From: Chryseobacterium gleum
Lineage (GTDB): Bacteria > Bacteroidota > Bacteroidia > Flavobacteriales_D > Crocinitomicaceae
Assembly: GCA_945862165.1 (NCBI GenBank)
Contig: CAMAXI010000009.1
Span: forward strand, 48,693 to 112,692
DNA length: 64,000 nucleotides
Direction of reading: 5' to 3'
Shown here piece after piece: positions 44,053 to 55,074 of the stretch. The position numbers were made by a program, and so were the translations under genes. Below the pieces are notes generated by a model. The model had not been told where the DNA came from. It saw nothing but the letters and a program-made list of their open reading frames with translations, and did not search any database. Position 1 is the stretch's first letter. Each line of letters opens with the position of its first letter.

Positions 44053-44514
44053 TTAATTTTTTGTAAACCCTAAAATATTTATACCACATTTTGCTTTATC
44101 GCCCTGAAACGAATATTCGATGTAGTACACTCCTGTAGCAGAACATGGGTATGTCAATGCTGGAAACACTTTTTTGGAAGCCTTGTCAAAATTGGAAGCA
44201 ATCAGTTTGTGGTTACGATCATATAGGGAAATAACCATTTTATTCCCAGCAATATTCTCATCACAAACAACAATACGATAGGTGGATCCTTTCGAAAACA
44301 CATAGGAGTATTCTGCTTTTGCTCCTCCTTTTGGATTCGTATACTCAAATGATTTAATAAAATTAAAATCATCTAATGCATTCGAACAATTATCCATAAA
44401 AGCATCGGAACTGCATTGTGCGCTTAATATACTTGTTATAAACAAAAAGAGCAATGCAATAATCCCTTTCATATAGGATGCATAATTAGTACTATGTTTC
44501 ATTTTGTTTATCAT
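44053..44514 (-). CDS. small secreted protein with six or more cysteines
   Basis: The frame has ATG starts at 44514, 44502 and 44472. The last gives a perfect signal peptide (MKGIIALLFLFITSILSAQ), the first adds 14 residues. The mature part is about 120 aa with cysteines in QCSSDAFMDNCSNALDDF, VVCDEN, YPCSATG and KCGINILG, which may form disulfides. The pattern (YSYVFSKGSTYRIVVCDENI, then YYIEYSFQGDKAKC) suggests a beta-sandwich. It follows the OmpA/PD40 gene after a 107-bp gap. The function is unknown. Confidence 0.72.
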   Translation of the reverse strand: MINKMKHSTNYASYMKGIIALLFLFITSILSAQCSSDAFMDNCSNALDDFNFIKSFEYTNPKGGAKAEYSYVFSKGSTYRIVVCDENIAGNKMVISLYDRNHKLIASNFDKASKKVFPALTYPCSATGVYYIEYSFQGDKAKCGINILGFTKN

Positions 44515-44621
44515 ATACGATACTTTGAGAGATTAACGAACTATTTTTTATCCTTACAAAAATAACATACTGCCTGAAGTATACAATTTTTCAATCCCTT
44601 TTTTTCCATGGTGAATATCTA

Positions 44622-47450
44622 CTATAAACCTATAATTTTAATTTCAGTTCGACGATTTCTTTGATGTTCGTCTTCTGCTTGTGCATTTTTAATCAATAAC
44701 ATCGACTCACCATATCCTTTCGAAATAATGCGTTTTTTATCAATTCTACCTTCTTCTAGTAAATAATTCATCACATTTCTCGCCCTTTCTTTGGAAAGAT
44801 TTAAATTGTAGGCATCTGAACCTTTTTCATCGGTATGGGCACTTATTTCAATTTTAACATTCGAATTAATTTTCATAAATGCGATAAATTTATCTAACTC
44901 TAACTCCGAGGAATGTTTAATATCGTACTTATCAAATTCGTAATAAATATTCATGGTCAATACCTCATCTACTTTTATAGAATCCATTTCAATCGCCAAG
45001 TCTAAATCACCATTTTCCCCAATATTTTCCATTGCAATATCGACTTTTTTCGGTAGCATTCCTTTTTTATTGACGGTCATACTATATTCCCCATCCGGAT
45101 TTAAAGAGAATTTAAATGCACCATTATTATCGGTCAATTGTGTTTTCATATCCTCCATGTTGGAATACAAATCAATTTGCGCATTTACGACTATAGTATC
45201 CCGTGATTTGATAATTCCATTGACATCTAAACGTTCCTTTTCAATCATTTCAATACGGATAATCGCTGTATTCGTGTTTTTATAATCACTCGTTATGATT
45301 GTGATCTCTTTGCTTTCATATCCGGGTTTGGAAGAGAAAATGGTGTATTCAGGGACTTGTGTATTCAAAGTAAATTGAAATAATCCCATGCCATCGGATT
45401 TAGCACTTTGTTGTAGGGAATCTCCATTATACAATTTTAGGGATACATTACTCATTTTCTTACCATCTGAATTCAACATCCCTTTGAATAGTAAGTTTTC
45501 AGCTACGATATTGGTATCAATTTTATACACTTTTGGTAAAGGTAGTAGTTGCAAAGAATCCGATTTGTGGGAAATATCTTGCGCAATGATACCTCCTAAA
45601 CTATCTGTCAGTAAGGCAACACTATCCAATACGTGTGAAGAATCAGCGGTCACCGGAAGTTTAATACGCTCATTATCAATTAATAAATAGGAGTTCCCCG
45701 ATGTTAATTCATAATTAAATGCAAAATGTGCTGTTGTATCTGTTCGTTTATTCGAAATTTCGGTTTCATTTTCTAATAAACTGATAGGAGCATCTGGCAT
45801 TTTAGCCACAATCGTAGTTTGTGTACTATCTAATTTTAACAAGGTTCCAGCAAGCTTAACTGTCTTATCAATTGGTCGCAATAAAAAAGAAATTTGATTT
45901 CCTAATGGAGGTATTTGGCGAATCAGCGTCACTTTTGCGTATCTAAAACCATTTTTACGAGCAACTAAAGTATAGCTAGTATTTGGTGCTAAATTCGCTA
46001 AATAATAACCGTTTTCCGTTGGCAATACTTGTTCTGCTTTGGTACTGTCGTTGATTAACTTGTAAATTATTCCATCATAGAAGGTTTGATCTAACAGTTG
46101 AATTCTTGGTCCTTCCACATGGATCTCAAATGGTTCATGATGACTGAATGTATAAATATCATCTGCACCCTTTCCATTAAACCTATCCGAACTTAATAAA
46201 CCGCGATTCCCTTTAGTATCTTTTACAAATGCAAAATCATCCCCAATTGTGTTTATTGGAGGACGCATATTTGCAGGTTCGGCCCAAAGGGAATCGGATA
46301 CTTGTCGCGTAGAAAAAATATCTAATTTCCCCATTCCTGGATGCATATTCGATGAAAAGTACAATACCGAATCATCGCTGATAAATGGAAATAATTCATT
46401 ACCAACAGTATTCACTGGTTTCCCAACATTCACTGGTTTCCCCCAAGTACCATTTTTTTGTTTTTGCGCATAATAAATATCTGTACCACCTATTCCTCCT
46501 GGCATATCTGACATAAAATAAATTCGATTGCCATCTTTCGAAATCGATGGATGTCCTGTAGAATATTGAAAACTATTGAAATTAAAAGCGCTTATCGGTA
46601 CTTTCCAATTTCCAGAAGAATCTTTTTTAGTGACAAAAATTTGAAGTGTTTTTAATCGTTTCTGGGATTTTGATTTAGCACTTGTTACCGTTTTGGTAAT
46701 GTATAAAGTACTAAAATCTTTCGTGAACGACCCAGGTCCTTCGTGGGATATGGTATTTAACAAGCCTGGAAATTGGACAGGTTCTTTGATGGAATCTAGT
46801 GGACCAGAGATATCCATGAAATAATAATCTAAGGCAGCACTCGCATCTCCTCCATTAAAATTGATCAACGGTTTTAAACTTCCTTCCCGGGAAGAACAAA
46901 TAAAAATTCCGTTCTCATAATAATTAGCGGCAAAATCTGGTGCCGTAGTATTTAACTTCTCTACTAAATTTACATCGTATTCAATTTCCTCATCCAACCA
47001 ACGTTGTGCTAATAAACAGGATTGAATCATCCGATTTGCGGTGACGGAATCAGCTGGGTTTTTAGTACGATATTTCACAAAACTTTCGATAGCCTCCGTA
47101 TATTTTGAACTCGCTTTTAATGCTAGTGCATAATTTAAATAACTAGCTGCAGGCGTTTTTTTATTCTTCAGAATCTTTTGAAATGTTTTTTCGGCATCTT
47201 CAAATTGACCGGTAATCCGGTAACAATTTCCTAATTGAATCATTGCTGCTTCTTTTTCCTGCGGAGTTCCATCTTCGGAAGCCTGAAGATAAAATGGAAT
47301 TGCTTCTGAAAATAAATTCAAATCAAAATAACGATCACCTTTTTCCATATTTCCCTTTTGTGAAAAACTAGAAAACACAAAGCACACCGAAAAGAACAAC
47401 CCTAACAGGAAATGTTTACTATAATTTGTATGTTGTTTTTTGATTTTCAA
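44622..47450 (-). CDS. OmpA-family protein with TPR, PD40 and regulatory-like domains
   Basis: The 942-aa exported protein starts with a signal peptide (about residues 1-31, ending FSQ). TPRs at about 33-145 and PD40 propeller repeats at about 170-440 follow (SKDGNRIYFMSDMPGGIGGT). Several CarboxypepD-regulatory-like beta domains come next, then the OmpA domain with SAHTDEKGSDAYNLNLSKER. It lies 2 bp after the PorP/SprF gene. OmpA/PD40 partners of PorP/SprF are a standard feature of T9SS-linked adhesin loci, holding the complex to peptidoglycan. Confidence 0.9.
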   Translation of the reverse strand: MKIKKQHTNYSKHFLLGLFFSVCFVFSSFSQKGNMEKGDRYFDLNLFSEAIPFYLQASEDGTPQEKEAAMIQLGNCYRITGQFEDAEKTFQKILKNKKTPAASYLNYALALKASSKYTEAIESFVKYRTKNPADSVTANRMIQSCLLAQRWLDEEIEYDVNLVEKLNTTAPDFAANYYENGIFICSSREGSLKPLINFNGGDASAALDYYFMDISGPLDSIKEPVQFPGLLNTISHEGPGSFTKDFSTLYITKTVTSAKSKSQKRLKTLQIFVTKKDSSGNWKVPISAFNFNSFQYSTGHPSISKDGNRIYFMSDMPGGIGGTDIYYAQKQKNGTWGKPVNVGKPVNTVGNELFPFISDDSVLYFSSNMHPGMGKLDIFSTRQVSDSLWAEPANMRPPINTIGDDFAFVKDTKGNRGLLSSDRFNGKGADDIYTFSHHEPFEIHVEGPRIQLLDQTFYDGIIYKLINDSTKAEQVLPTENGYYLANLAPNTSYTLVARKNGFRYAKVTLIRQIPPLGNQISFLLRPIDKTVKLAGTLLKLDSTQTTIVAKMPDAPISLLENETEISNKRTDTTAHFAFNYELTSGNSYLLIDNERIKLPVTADSSHVLDSVALLTDSLGGIIAQDISHKSDSLQLLPLPKVYKIDTNIVAENLLFKGMLNSDGKKMSNVSLKLYNGDSLQQSAKSDGMGLFQFTLNTQVPEYTIFSSKPGYESKEITIITSDYKNTNTAIIRIEMIEKERLDVNGIIKSRDTIVVNAQIDLYSNMEDMKTQLTDNNGAFKFSLNPDGEYSMTVNKKGMLPKKVDIAMENIGENGDLDLAIEMDSIKVDEVLTMNIYYEFDKYDIKHSSELELDKFIAFMKINSNVKIEISAHTDEKGSDAYNLNLSKERARNVMNYLLEEGRIDKKRIISKGYGESMLLIKNAQAEDEHQRNRRTEIKIIGL

Positions 47451-47452
47451 AG

Positions 47453-48412
47453 CTAGAAATAGTAACGCGGGTTGATTTCTTTAATTTGTTGTGGAGGTAA
47501 TAATTTTATGCCATAACGCAGCATAAATTCATGTGCTGCATTCGAGTAGTTTGCGACTTGTGAAATTCTAAAATCGTAGGAATAAGAAACGCGAATAGCA
47601 TCGGTAATATTAACTTTTGCTGCAAAAGTTAAAGCATCTCCTGTTCGGTAACCAATACCCAAGGTGTATTTTTCTTGGTAAATAAAATTGGCATATATAT
47701 CTAATTGCATTGGAGCACCAGCTACTTTTTTAAGTAAAATACAAGGCTGTACGGAAAGCGTTTTATTTAAATCTTTCACATAACCTGCAGAAATAAACCA
47801 ATGTCGGTGTAAATTAGCGACGATGGATCGGTCATAGTCGGTGAAATTTAATGACCCGCCAAATAAATGTTGTACGGATAAACCAACAAAGTAATTTTTC
47901 GTTTGATACTGTAAACCGAATGCACCATCCAATTTCGTTTTCGCTGTTTTTCCAGGAGGAATCGCATTATCTATTTTATCATTTTTAAATAAGGTCGAAA
48001 AATCAATCGCTTGATTAAATATTCCAAATTCTAGCCCTACCGACATTTTACCTTTTCCCAAACCAATATGGTAGGAACCAATGGCATTCACGGTTGTTTG
48101 TGTCGTTGCTCCCAAACGATCCGAAACAACTTTTCCACCAAAGCCAACTGAACGCGCCTGCCATGGCGCATGAATTGTTATAATATCGGTTGCAGGTCCG
48201 CCTTCTAATCCAACAAATTGACTGCGATGTTTTATGGAACTAACTATCCAATTGGAACTACCTGCATATGCCGGATTAAACATTAAGCGATCAAAATTGT
48301 TTTGCGTATACATTGGTTCTTGTTGAGCAATTGTTCCAAAAACAGAAAATAACATGCCTAGTAGCAACAAAAATTGCTTTAAAATCCAGTTATTTTTACT
48401 CTGTTTACTCAT
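47453..48412 (-). CDS. PorP/SprF-family type IX secretion outer-membrane protein
   Basis: The 319-aa protein has a signal peptide and then QQEPMYTQNNFDRLMFNPAYAGSSNW, of which NFDRLMFNPAYAG is the PorP/SprF hallmark. The rest is a string of amphipathic beta strands ending KEINPRYYF with a terminal Phe. In Flavobacterium johnsoniae SprF is needed to put the SprB adhesin on the cell surface, and sprF lies next to sprB. Here the giant adhesin gene overlaps its start by 4 bp, so this protein is probably its dedicated outer-membrane partner. Confidence 0.93.
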   Translation of the reverse strand: MSKQSKNNWILKQFLLLLGMLFSVFGTIAQQEPMYTQNNFDRLMFNPAYAGSSNWIVSSIKHRSQFVGLEGGPATDIITIHAPWQARSVGFGGKVVSDRLGATTQTTVNAIGSYHIGLGKGKMSVGLEFGIFNQAIDFSTLFKNDKIDNAIPPGKTAKTKLDGAFGLQYQTKNYFVGLSVQHLFGGSLNFTDYDRSIVANLHRHWFISAGYVKDLNKTLSVQPCILLKKVAGAPMQLDIYANFIYQEKYTLGIGYRTGDALTFAAKVNITDAIRVSYSYDFRISQVANYSNAAHEFMLRYGIKLLPPQQIKEINPRYYF

Positions 48413-51400
48413 CGTGTAATTACAACAAAACCTTTGTAGGGTTCATGCCCATTTCCTAAATCTAAGGCGTAAAAATAGGTGCCATCTGGCAACTCATCTC
48501 CATTCTCATTTTTGCCATCCCATGTATTTACATAAGGTGCCGCTTGATATATAATATTCCCCCAACGGTTAAAAACAACTAAATTACTTTTGGTGAAGTA
48601 ATCCACATCCGTTATTGTAAATAGATCATTCGAATTATCGCTATTGGGCGTATAAATTTGAGGGATTTTGGTAGGTAATTCTTTCAAACAACGATCAATA
48701 ATTACTTCTATCTCGTCTACGGATTCACAATAATCATTGATAACATGTACTTTATACGTCGTTGTTACGACTGGCGCAACTTTAGGCGTTGCTGAATTTT
48801 GGTTTACTATCCCTAGTTGATCCTCCCACACATACGATTTACCTCCAGTAGCCTCTAATGTCGCAGTATCATACCTACACAATACAAAATCTTTTCCTGC
48901 ATACGCCTTTGGAACATTTACATCCACATCCACATGGATTGTGTCTGAAAGACTTGAACAACCATTACTTGTAACATTTAAAATATAATCGGTGGTATTA
49001 GTCGGTTTAACTGTTATGTTTTTTTTCTTTTGTCCATCACTCCAAGTGTACACTGTGTTTGGATAATTAGTTTCATTCAAAACTGTCGTAATTTGCACCG
49101 AGGATCCTTTACAAATTCCAAGTAAGTCGGAACTAACAGCAGGATTTGGAACTGGATTCACTGAAACATTCACCGTAAAATCTTTCCCTATACATCCTCC
49201 TACATCCCCTGATTTTGGCGTTATTGTATACGTAACGGTTCCGGAAACGGAAGTGGTTTTCAATTGTTGTGCCAAACGTACGATAGGCGTATTTTGTGCT
49301 TTCGATCCGAGGATTGAATCTATTGGTGTAACAATTGGACTTGGCCAAGTATACGTCGTGTTTGTTGGCACTATATCTCCACCTACTAATTGTACTGGTT
49401 GAATTAGTAATGAATCTTCGGAACATAGCGATTTTGTGATATCCGAAATTAACGGTTTTGGATACACCGTTATCGTAATGGGTGTTTTAGCACCTATACA
49501 ATTATAATTAGAGGTTGGTGTCACAAAATAATTAACCGTTTGTACACTGTTTGATTGATTGGTTAATTTATCCGATAGCATTACACTGCTTTGACTAGAA
49601 GTTGTTTCTCCTAGAATAGCGCTATTGTCATCCGCATACCAATTCAAGCGCGATAGAACAGAAGGTGTTAATGAAATATCTACTTGGTTATCACTACAAA
49701 AACTTTTCGTAGTAGGATTCGTCATGGTTGGTACTGGTTTCACTACCAAGGGAATTGAAAAATTAGGTCCAATACAATTTCCTGCTTTTGGCGTTACAAC
49801 ATACGTAATAGAGGCTAAATTCAAGGTAGTATTTACGAGTGTTTGTGCGATTTTTTTTTGTCCAACTACTTGTGCGCTTGCTCCACCAATAGATCCATTA
49901 GGCAAAATAACTGGGTCACTCCAAGTATATGTTATTGCTGCTGGAACAATCGTTGATTTCGATGGTACACCATTCAGAGGTAACTTATTGAAAATACTAT
50001 TACTACATAAAGAGTCTGAGGTGTACGAAGCGATAGCAGGCGTTGGATTAACATAGACATCCAAGGTAAACACTTTGCCTGTACAACCCGCATTTAATCC
50101 TACTTTTGGCGTAATAGAATAAGATACTTTTGTAGTTGTATTTGTTACATTACTTAAGGTTTGTGTAATTTTTGAAACTCCAGTAGTTTGCTCACTTGCA
50201 CCGGTTATTGAACTAGGAACTGAAATAACTGGAGATGTCCAAGTATAGGTAGTATTTGCTGGAACAATAGTACCTAACGGCAGCCCATTTTGTGGTTGTA
50301 TGTCCAATAAAACTCCACTACAGATCGTGTCAACTTGACTAGCAATTTCAGGAGTTGGGTTGACAGCAATTGTTACCGTTTGCGGTTGACCAATACAACC
50401 TGGAATAGAGGTTGGTACTACAGAATATAGGATGCTTTCTTTTAGAATTCCTTTGTTTTTAAGGGAATCTTTTAAAGTTGTGGTAGTTTGTAATGTAACA
50501 CTCTCTCCTACAATATTTGGATTGTTAGTAGCTTGCCATGTAAAAGTTGCAGGCAAATTACTTTTTAGGGGGATATTTACTTCAAATCCACTACACAAGG
50601 TTAATGAAGAAGGACTTGTCATTGTTGGAATTGGGTTTACAACTACTTTTAGTGTATCTGAACTTTTACTTACACACGTATTTATATCCGTGGCAACTAC
50701 ATGAATTGATTTATTTGTATTTAATGAGTTATATGTTTTTACATTGGATCCTGAAGTTTGCACCGCTGTTGCATTTTCATAAAACACATATTTAGGCAAA
50801 TTACTTGGAGACGCCGTAATCGAGTAAGTATCTCCATCACAGATACTATTATCTACATCGGAAGAAATTATGGAAACCTTTGGTAATTGAAACAATTGAA
50901 TTGGTAAAGACGCCGTTTTATCTCCAACACATCCAAAAGGATGTATCGCATTTGCAGTTATGGAATACCCTGAATTTATTGCAAATTGCGCATATACAGC
51001 ACTATTACTCGATTGAACCGGAACACCACTCGCATAAAAATTATATTTTTTATACGTACTTGGAGTTGCAGAAACCATCAAATCATTTCCAATACAAATA
51101 CCCCCATTGATGGCATTACTTGTTAACGTTATTTCAGGTTTTTTGACTACGGTCATTTTATAAACATCACTTGTTGCTGTACAACCGATATCATCTTTCA
51201 CAAAAACAATTAAATTCAAGGAAGAAGCTATCGCAGACAAAGCATACTCATTGCCATTGGAAGATTGCAACTGTGAAGCATTATGTTTAAAGTCATATTG
51301 CGCATATCCGTTTGGTATTGCAGTAAATGTAATAGCCTCTCCTTCACAAATACTATCATTAATACTAGATGCAAGGATGTCCACCACTGGTTTAGGATTC

Positions 51401-54400
51401 ACCGTAACTTTAATGAATTTAGTGACCGCAGGACATAGTGGTTCATCCGTTCGGTATACGCTTACCGAAATTGTATCGGTAATTATTGGTGCAAAACGAT
51501 ATGAAGTAATGGAGTCTTTTACGCCATTTTCCCAAGCAATTGCATAAGAGGTAGTATTAATCGTATTTATGGAAATAAACGAACTATCCCCTTCACAAAT
51601 CGCAGGATTCGCTATCTTATTAAATGTAATTGCGCTACAAATAGAATCTTTGTTGGACGTAGTGTGTCTAATAATTGTATCTGATTCCGGACTATCACCA
51701 CAAGCTGTGCTTCCCAGTGCAATTACTTTAAAAATGCGCGATTGTCCTTTCCCAAGGCCTGAAACCGTATGGTGAAGTCCTAAATTTCCGGTACTTGGAA
51801 CAATATAAGGTGCATTATTAATGCTTACACGGTATCCTGCAGCATTTGGAATTGGATCCCAAACAAAGTCAATCGATGCAGAATCAATGAATCCAGAATT
51901 GGCAATTGGTTTTTCCAATGGAACAGAAACGACTAATGGAACGATATTCGAAGTATCGATACAAGTACCATTTCGAGCAACCACTTTTAATTGTGCACCA
52001 GATTTTAAAATATCCGACTTGAATGTGCTCTTGTATCCAGCATATAGTAAAGCAGAACCATTGTAGAACTTATAAGATTCATAGGTTACTGGCGTAGCAA
52101 TCAAACTTAAAGAATCTCCAAAACAATTCGAAGTTGGAGAAATAGCAAGCGAAACATTTGGTTGTTCAATAACGTCAATACGAATATATTTTGTTACATA
52201 AGGACAATTTAACTCACTCGAATTACGCACATTGACGGTAATATTTGTATCTTTTGTAGGTTTTACTTGGAACGTAGTTGCTTTGGAATAGGAGACTTTA
52301 TTCCACGATACATCGTATTTTGGAATGGTAATATCTGTTACTGCTAAACTAGCGCTTGTCCCTTGACAAATTGTTACATTCGTGGGTATTGCATAGGAAA
52401 TTGCAGTACAAGGACTTGTAAAACAGCTTGCTTGTACAGACACTTTTGAATTACCACATACGGTTGCTCCCAAGGCTCTTACAGATACATAAGCAGCTGT
52501 TCCAGGCGATAATCCATTCAATAAATGTTTCAATCCGGTACCTCCAGAACTTGGGGTTTTCCAATTTCCTCCATCTACACTAATTTCATAGCCAATGGCA
52601 TTTGGAATTGGGTCCCAAGTAAATTCCATCGAAGAAGTTGTGGAACCACCACAATTGACAACTGGTTGCTCCAAAGGCTGGATCACGGTATTGGTAATGG
52701 TATTTACAGAACTTGCAGTACACCCAAAATTTTCAGCAACTACCGTAAGTGGCACGCCGTTTTTTACATTTTTTAAGGTATAATAATTTTTCCAACCCGA
52801 TTGGAGTAATTGATTACCGCTGTAAAAAGAATAGAAATCATAATTCGCTGGAGTAGCTGTTAATTTAGCCACATCGCCTAGACAATTGATTGCTGGTAAA
52901 CTAGAATTTAATGTAACTAATGGTAAAGGATTTACTTTGATTCTAAACGTCGCATCAAATGTTGAACAATACGATAATTGCGCAGAATCTTTAATAACTG
53001 CAGTAATTTCGGTATCAACAGAAGGATTAAACGTAAACGTAGTATCTTTTCCAGGTGTACCTCCATTCCAAGCTATCGAATAATTAGTAGCAGAAATATT
53101 ATCTAATCGTAACTTAACCGTTTCGCCATTACAAATCGTATCAAACGGAACATATTTCATCGAAAAAGGGGTGCAAACTTTAGAAACACATGCTTTTTCT
53201 TTGGAAACCAAACTCGTTGCACACGAGAATGAACCAAGTGCTTTTACAACAATTTTTGTGTAATCTCCACTGGATAAACCTCCAAAAACATGACTTAAAC
53301 CATTAATTCCTGAACTCGGATCTTGAAATGCACCACCGTTTACACTTACTTGATATCCAGCTGCACCAACAATCGTGCCCCACACGAAAGACACTTGACT
53401 ATCCGTCGAAGCCCCACAATTTACAATCGGTTTTGGTAATGGCGGTTTTACATGCATTACAAACGCATTACTCGACATTTTTGCACAACCATTAAAATTT
53501 GTTGCTTCAACAAAAACAGAATCATTATCTGTTAAGGAAGTTGTATTAAATGAAGTGGAAACACCTATTTGTAGTGGTTGACTAAAATTATAAAAGGTAT
53601 AACTCGAATAATTTGTTGGGGTACCGCTAAAGGTGACTAAATCTCCTGCACAAATAATATCATCCACATCCGAACTTAACAAGGAAACAGTAGGTCTAGA
53701 TTTAACGACTAACTTTTCGGTATTACTTTTTTTAGACTTACAACCTTTTACATCACTCGCTACGACGTAGAAAGCATCCCCGGAAACTAACGAATTGGAG
53801 GTAAAAACATTCTCCTCCATGGTCTGAAACAATGTGCCGTTTTTATACACCTTGTAATCCACTAAGGATGCTGGTGTTGTCGTGAAAGTGACTTCATCAC
53901 CAGTACAAATGGTATCATTTGAAGCTGTAAAAGATATTACAGGACTTACTAATACCATTGCTTGTTTACTCATATTGGATGAACAAGTACTATCCGTGAC
54001 TGATAGATTCAATGTTTTAACGCCCCCTTTTTCCCAATTAATCCAATGAGGTCCTCTTCCTACTCCCGGATTTCCAATACCGCCATTCAAACTCCATACA
54101 AAATTAGCATTTACTCCAGCGCTTCCAGTATAAGTGACTAATAATGAATCACTAGAGCAAATTTCTGTTGGGAAAATTGTAAAATCAGGTGTCGGAGAAG
54201 ATATAGCGCTAACTTGAATAGAAGAACTACTTTTACACCCAAGAATACTTGTAGCTGTTAAAGTCAATAACTTTGTTCCAGGAATTATATAATTGGTTGA
54301 ACCCGGAGTAAAACTATTATCGATACCAGAACCATTACTTAAGTTCCATTCCCATTTATTTATTTGTACGATAGAGGTATCTGTTGTATTTGTGAAAGTA

Positions 54401-55056
54401 ACCACCAATGGCACACAACCTGAATATTTATTTAGCGTAAAATCTGGACTAGGAAGTGAATTTACAGTCATGTACTTCACGTTTGTTTTAGTGTCCTCAC
54501 AACCATGTATATTGGTGACTTTCAATGAAACAGTATAATTACCACCCGTATTATATGTTTTTATTGGATTTTGTGTAGTAGAAGATGTATTATCTCCAAA
54601 GTTCCATAAATATATCCCTGGATCAGCCAATGATTTGTATTTCACCTGATCATAAATAGCACATACAGAAGTAGTGTCTGAAATAAAATTTACCTTAGGT
54701 TTTGCAAATACCGTGACAATAATATCTGTAGATACACCGCCATTACAATTTTTGGTAAGTGTAACAGTATATGTAGTATCCCCTAGCACCCCAGCATCAA
54801 AATCGTGCGTAGGATTTTGCGAACCAGAAGTTTTTCCATCCCCAAAATCCCACAAACGGGTAGAAGTATTGTTTGGATCTTTAAAAGAAACTGTAAATGG
54901 AGCACAACCACTCAATGTACCTGAAGTCGTTGTAAACTCAATTGTAGGATTACATTGTGCCAATAAACGATTTGAGAAACAAAACAAACTACATAAAACT
55001 ACCAATCCAGTAATTTTTTTCTTTAAAATAAAGCTATGTAGTAGTTTTACGCGCAT
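48409..55056 (-). CDS. giant T9SS adhesin, PKD/Ig-like repeats, gliding-type C-terminal domain
   Basis: The 2215-aa protein starts with a signal peptide ending near LLAQC. Four PKD domains follow (LWDFGDGKTSGSQNPTH, YLWNFGDNTSSTTQNP). Then come three copies of a ~255-aa module made of an FnIII-like and two Ig-like domains. More Ig-like units follow, then five PKD-like units with NTTYTWTSPVIS and ITPKVG blocks. The end (YTPNSDNSNDLFTITDVDYF, NRWGNIIYQ, GKNENGDELPDGTYFYAL) is a gliding-motility-associated type B sorting domain. It is exported through T9SS, and porP/sprF follows directly. Confidence 0.93.
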   Translation of the reverse strand: MRVKLLHSFILKKKITGLVVLCSLFCFSNRLLAQCNPTIEFTTTSGTLSGCAPFTVSFKDPNNTSTRLWDFGDGKTSGSQNPTHDFDAGVLGDTTYTVTLTKNCNGGVSTDIIVTVFAKPKVNFISDTTSVCAIYDQVKYKSLADPGIYLWNFGDNTSSTTQNPIKTYNTGGNYTVSLKVTNIHGCEDTKTNVKYMTVNSLPSPDFTLNKYSGCVPLVVTFTNTTDTSIVQINKWEWNLSNGSGIDNSFTPGSTNYIIPGTKLLTLTATSILGCKSSSSIQVSAISSPTPDFTIFPTEICSSDSLLVTYTGSAGVNANFVWSLNGGIGNPGVGRGPHWINWEKGGVKTLNLSVTDSTCSSNMSKQAMVLVSPVISFTASNDTICTGDEVTFTTTPASLVDYKVYKNGTLFQTMEENVFTSNSLVSGDAFYVVASDVKGCKSKKSNTEKLVVKSRPTVSLLSSDVDDIICAGDLVTFSGTPTNYSSYTFYNFSQPLQIGVSTSFNTTSLTDNDSVFVEATNFNGCAKMSSNAFVMHVKPPLPKPIVNCGASTDSQVSFVWGTIVGAAGYQVSVNGGAFQDPSSGINGLSHVFGGLSSGDYTKIVVKALGSFSCATSLVSKEKACVSKVCTPFSMKYVPFDTICNGETVKLRLDNISATNYSIAWNGGTPGKDTTFTFNPSVDTEITAVIKDSAQLSYCSTFDATFRIKVNPLPLVTLNSSLPAINCLGDVAKLTATPANYDFYSFYSGNQLLQSGWKNYYTLKNVKNGVPLTVVAENFGCTASSVNTITNTVIQPLEQPVVNCGGSTTSSMEFTWDPIPNAIGYEISVDGGNWKTPSSGGTGLKHLLNGLSPGTAAYVSVRALGATVCGNSKVSVQASCFTSPCTAISYAIPTNVTICQGTSASLAVTDITIPKYDVSWNKVSYSKATTFQVKPTKDTNITVNVRNSSELNCPYVTKYIRIDVIEQPNVSLAISPTSNCFGDSLSLIATPVTYESYKFYNGSALLYAGYKSTFKSDILKSGAQLKVVARNGTCIDTSNIVPLVVSVPLEKPIANSGFIDSASIDFVWDPIPNAAGYRVSINNAPYIVPSTGNLGLHHTVSGLGKGQSRIFKVIALGSTACGDSPESDTIIRHTTSNKDSICSAITFNKIANPAICEGDSSFISINTINTTSYAIAWENGVKDSITSYRFAPIITDTISVSVYRTDEPLCPAVTKFIKVTVNPKPVVDILASSINDSICEGEAITFTAIPNGYAQYDFKHNASQLQSSNGNEYALSAIASSLNLIVFVKDDIGCTATSDVYKMTVVKKPEITLTSNAINGGICIGNDLMVSATPSTYKKYNFYASGVPVQSSNSAVYAQFAINSGYSITANAIHPFGCVGDKTASLPIQLFQLPKVSIISSDVDNSICDGDTYSITASPSNLPKYVFYENATAVQTSGSNVKTYNSLNTNKSIHVVATDINTCVSKSSDTLKVVVNPIPTMTSPSSLTLCSGFEVNIPLKSNLPATFTWQATNNPNIVGESVTLQTTTTLKDSLKNKGILKESILYSVVPTSIPGCIGQPQTVTIAVNPTPEIASQVDTICSGVLLDIQPQNGLPLGTIVPANTTYTWTSPVISVPSSITGASEQTTGVSKITQTLSNVTNTTTKVSYSITPKVGLNAGCTGKVFTLDVYVNPTPAIASYTSDSLCSNSIFNKLPLNGVPSKSTIVPAAITYTWSDPVILPNGSIGGASAQVVGQKKIAQTLVNTTLNLASITYVVTPKAGNCIGPNFSIPLVVKPVPTMTNPTTKSFCSDNQVDISLTPSVLSRLNWYADDNSAILGETTSSQSSVMLSDKLTNQSNSVQTVNYFVTPTSNYNCIGAKTPITITVYPKPLISDITKSLCSEDSLLIQPVQLVGGDIVPTNTTYTWPSPIVTPIDSILGSKAQNTPIVRLAQQLKTTSVSGTVTYTITPKSGDVGGCIGKDFTVNVSVNPVPNPAVSSDLLGICKGSSVQITTVLNETNYPNTVYTWSDGQKKKNITVKPTNTTDYILNVTSNGCSSLSDTIHVDVDVNVPKAYAGKDFVLCRYDTATLEATGGKSYVWEDQLGIVNQNSATPKVAPVVTTTYKVHVINDYCESVDEIEVIIDRCLKELPTKIPQIYTPNSDNSNDLFTITDVDYFTKSNLVVFNRWGNIIYQAAPYVNTWDGKNENGDELPDGTYFYALDLGNGHEPYKGFVVITR

Positions 55057-55074
55057 ACTTGAATTTACAAATTA

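Noticed and set aside
44622..48412. PorP/SprF and OmpA/PD40 genes as part of the core T9SS (porKLMN)
   Set aside because: No gldK/L/M/N or sov homologue is present. The pair fits an adhesin-specific accessory set instead.
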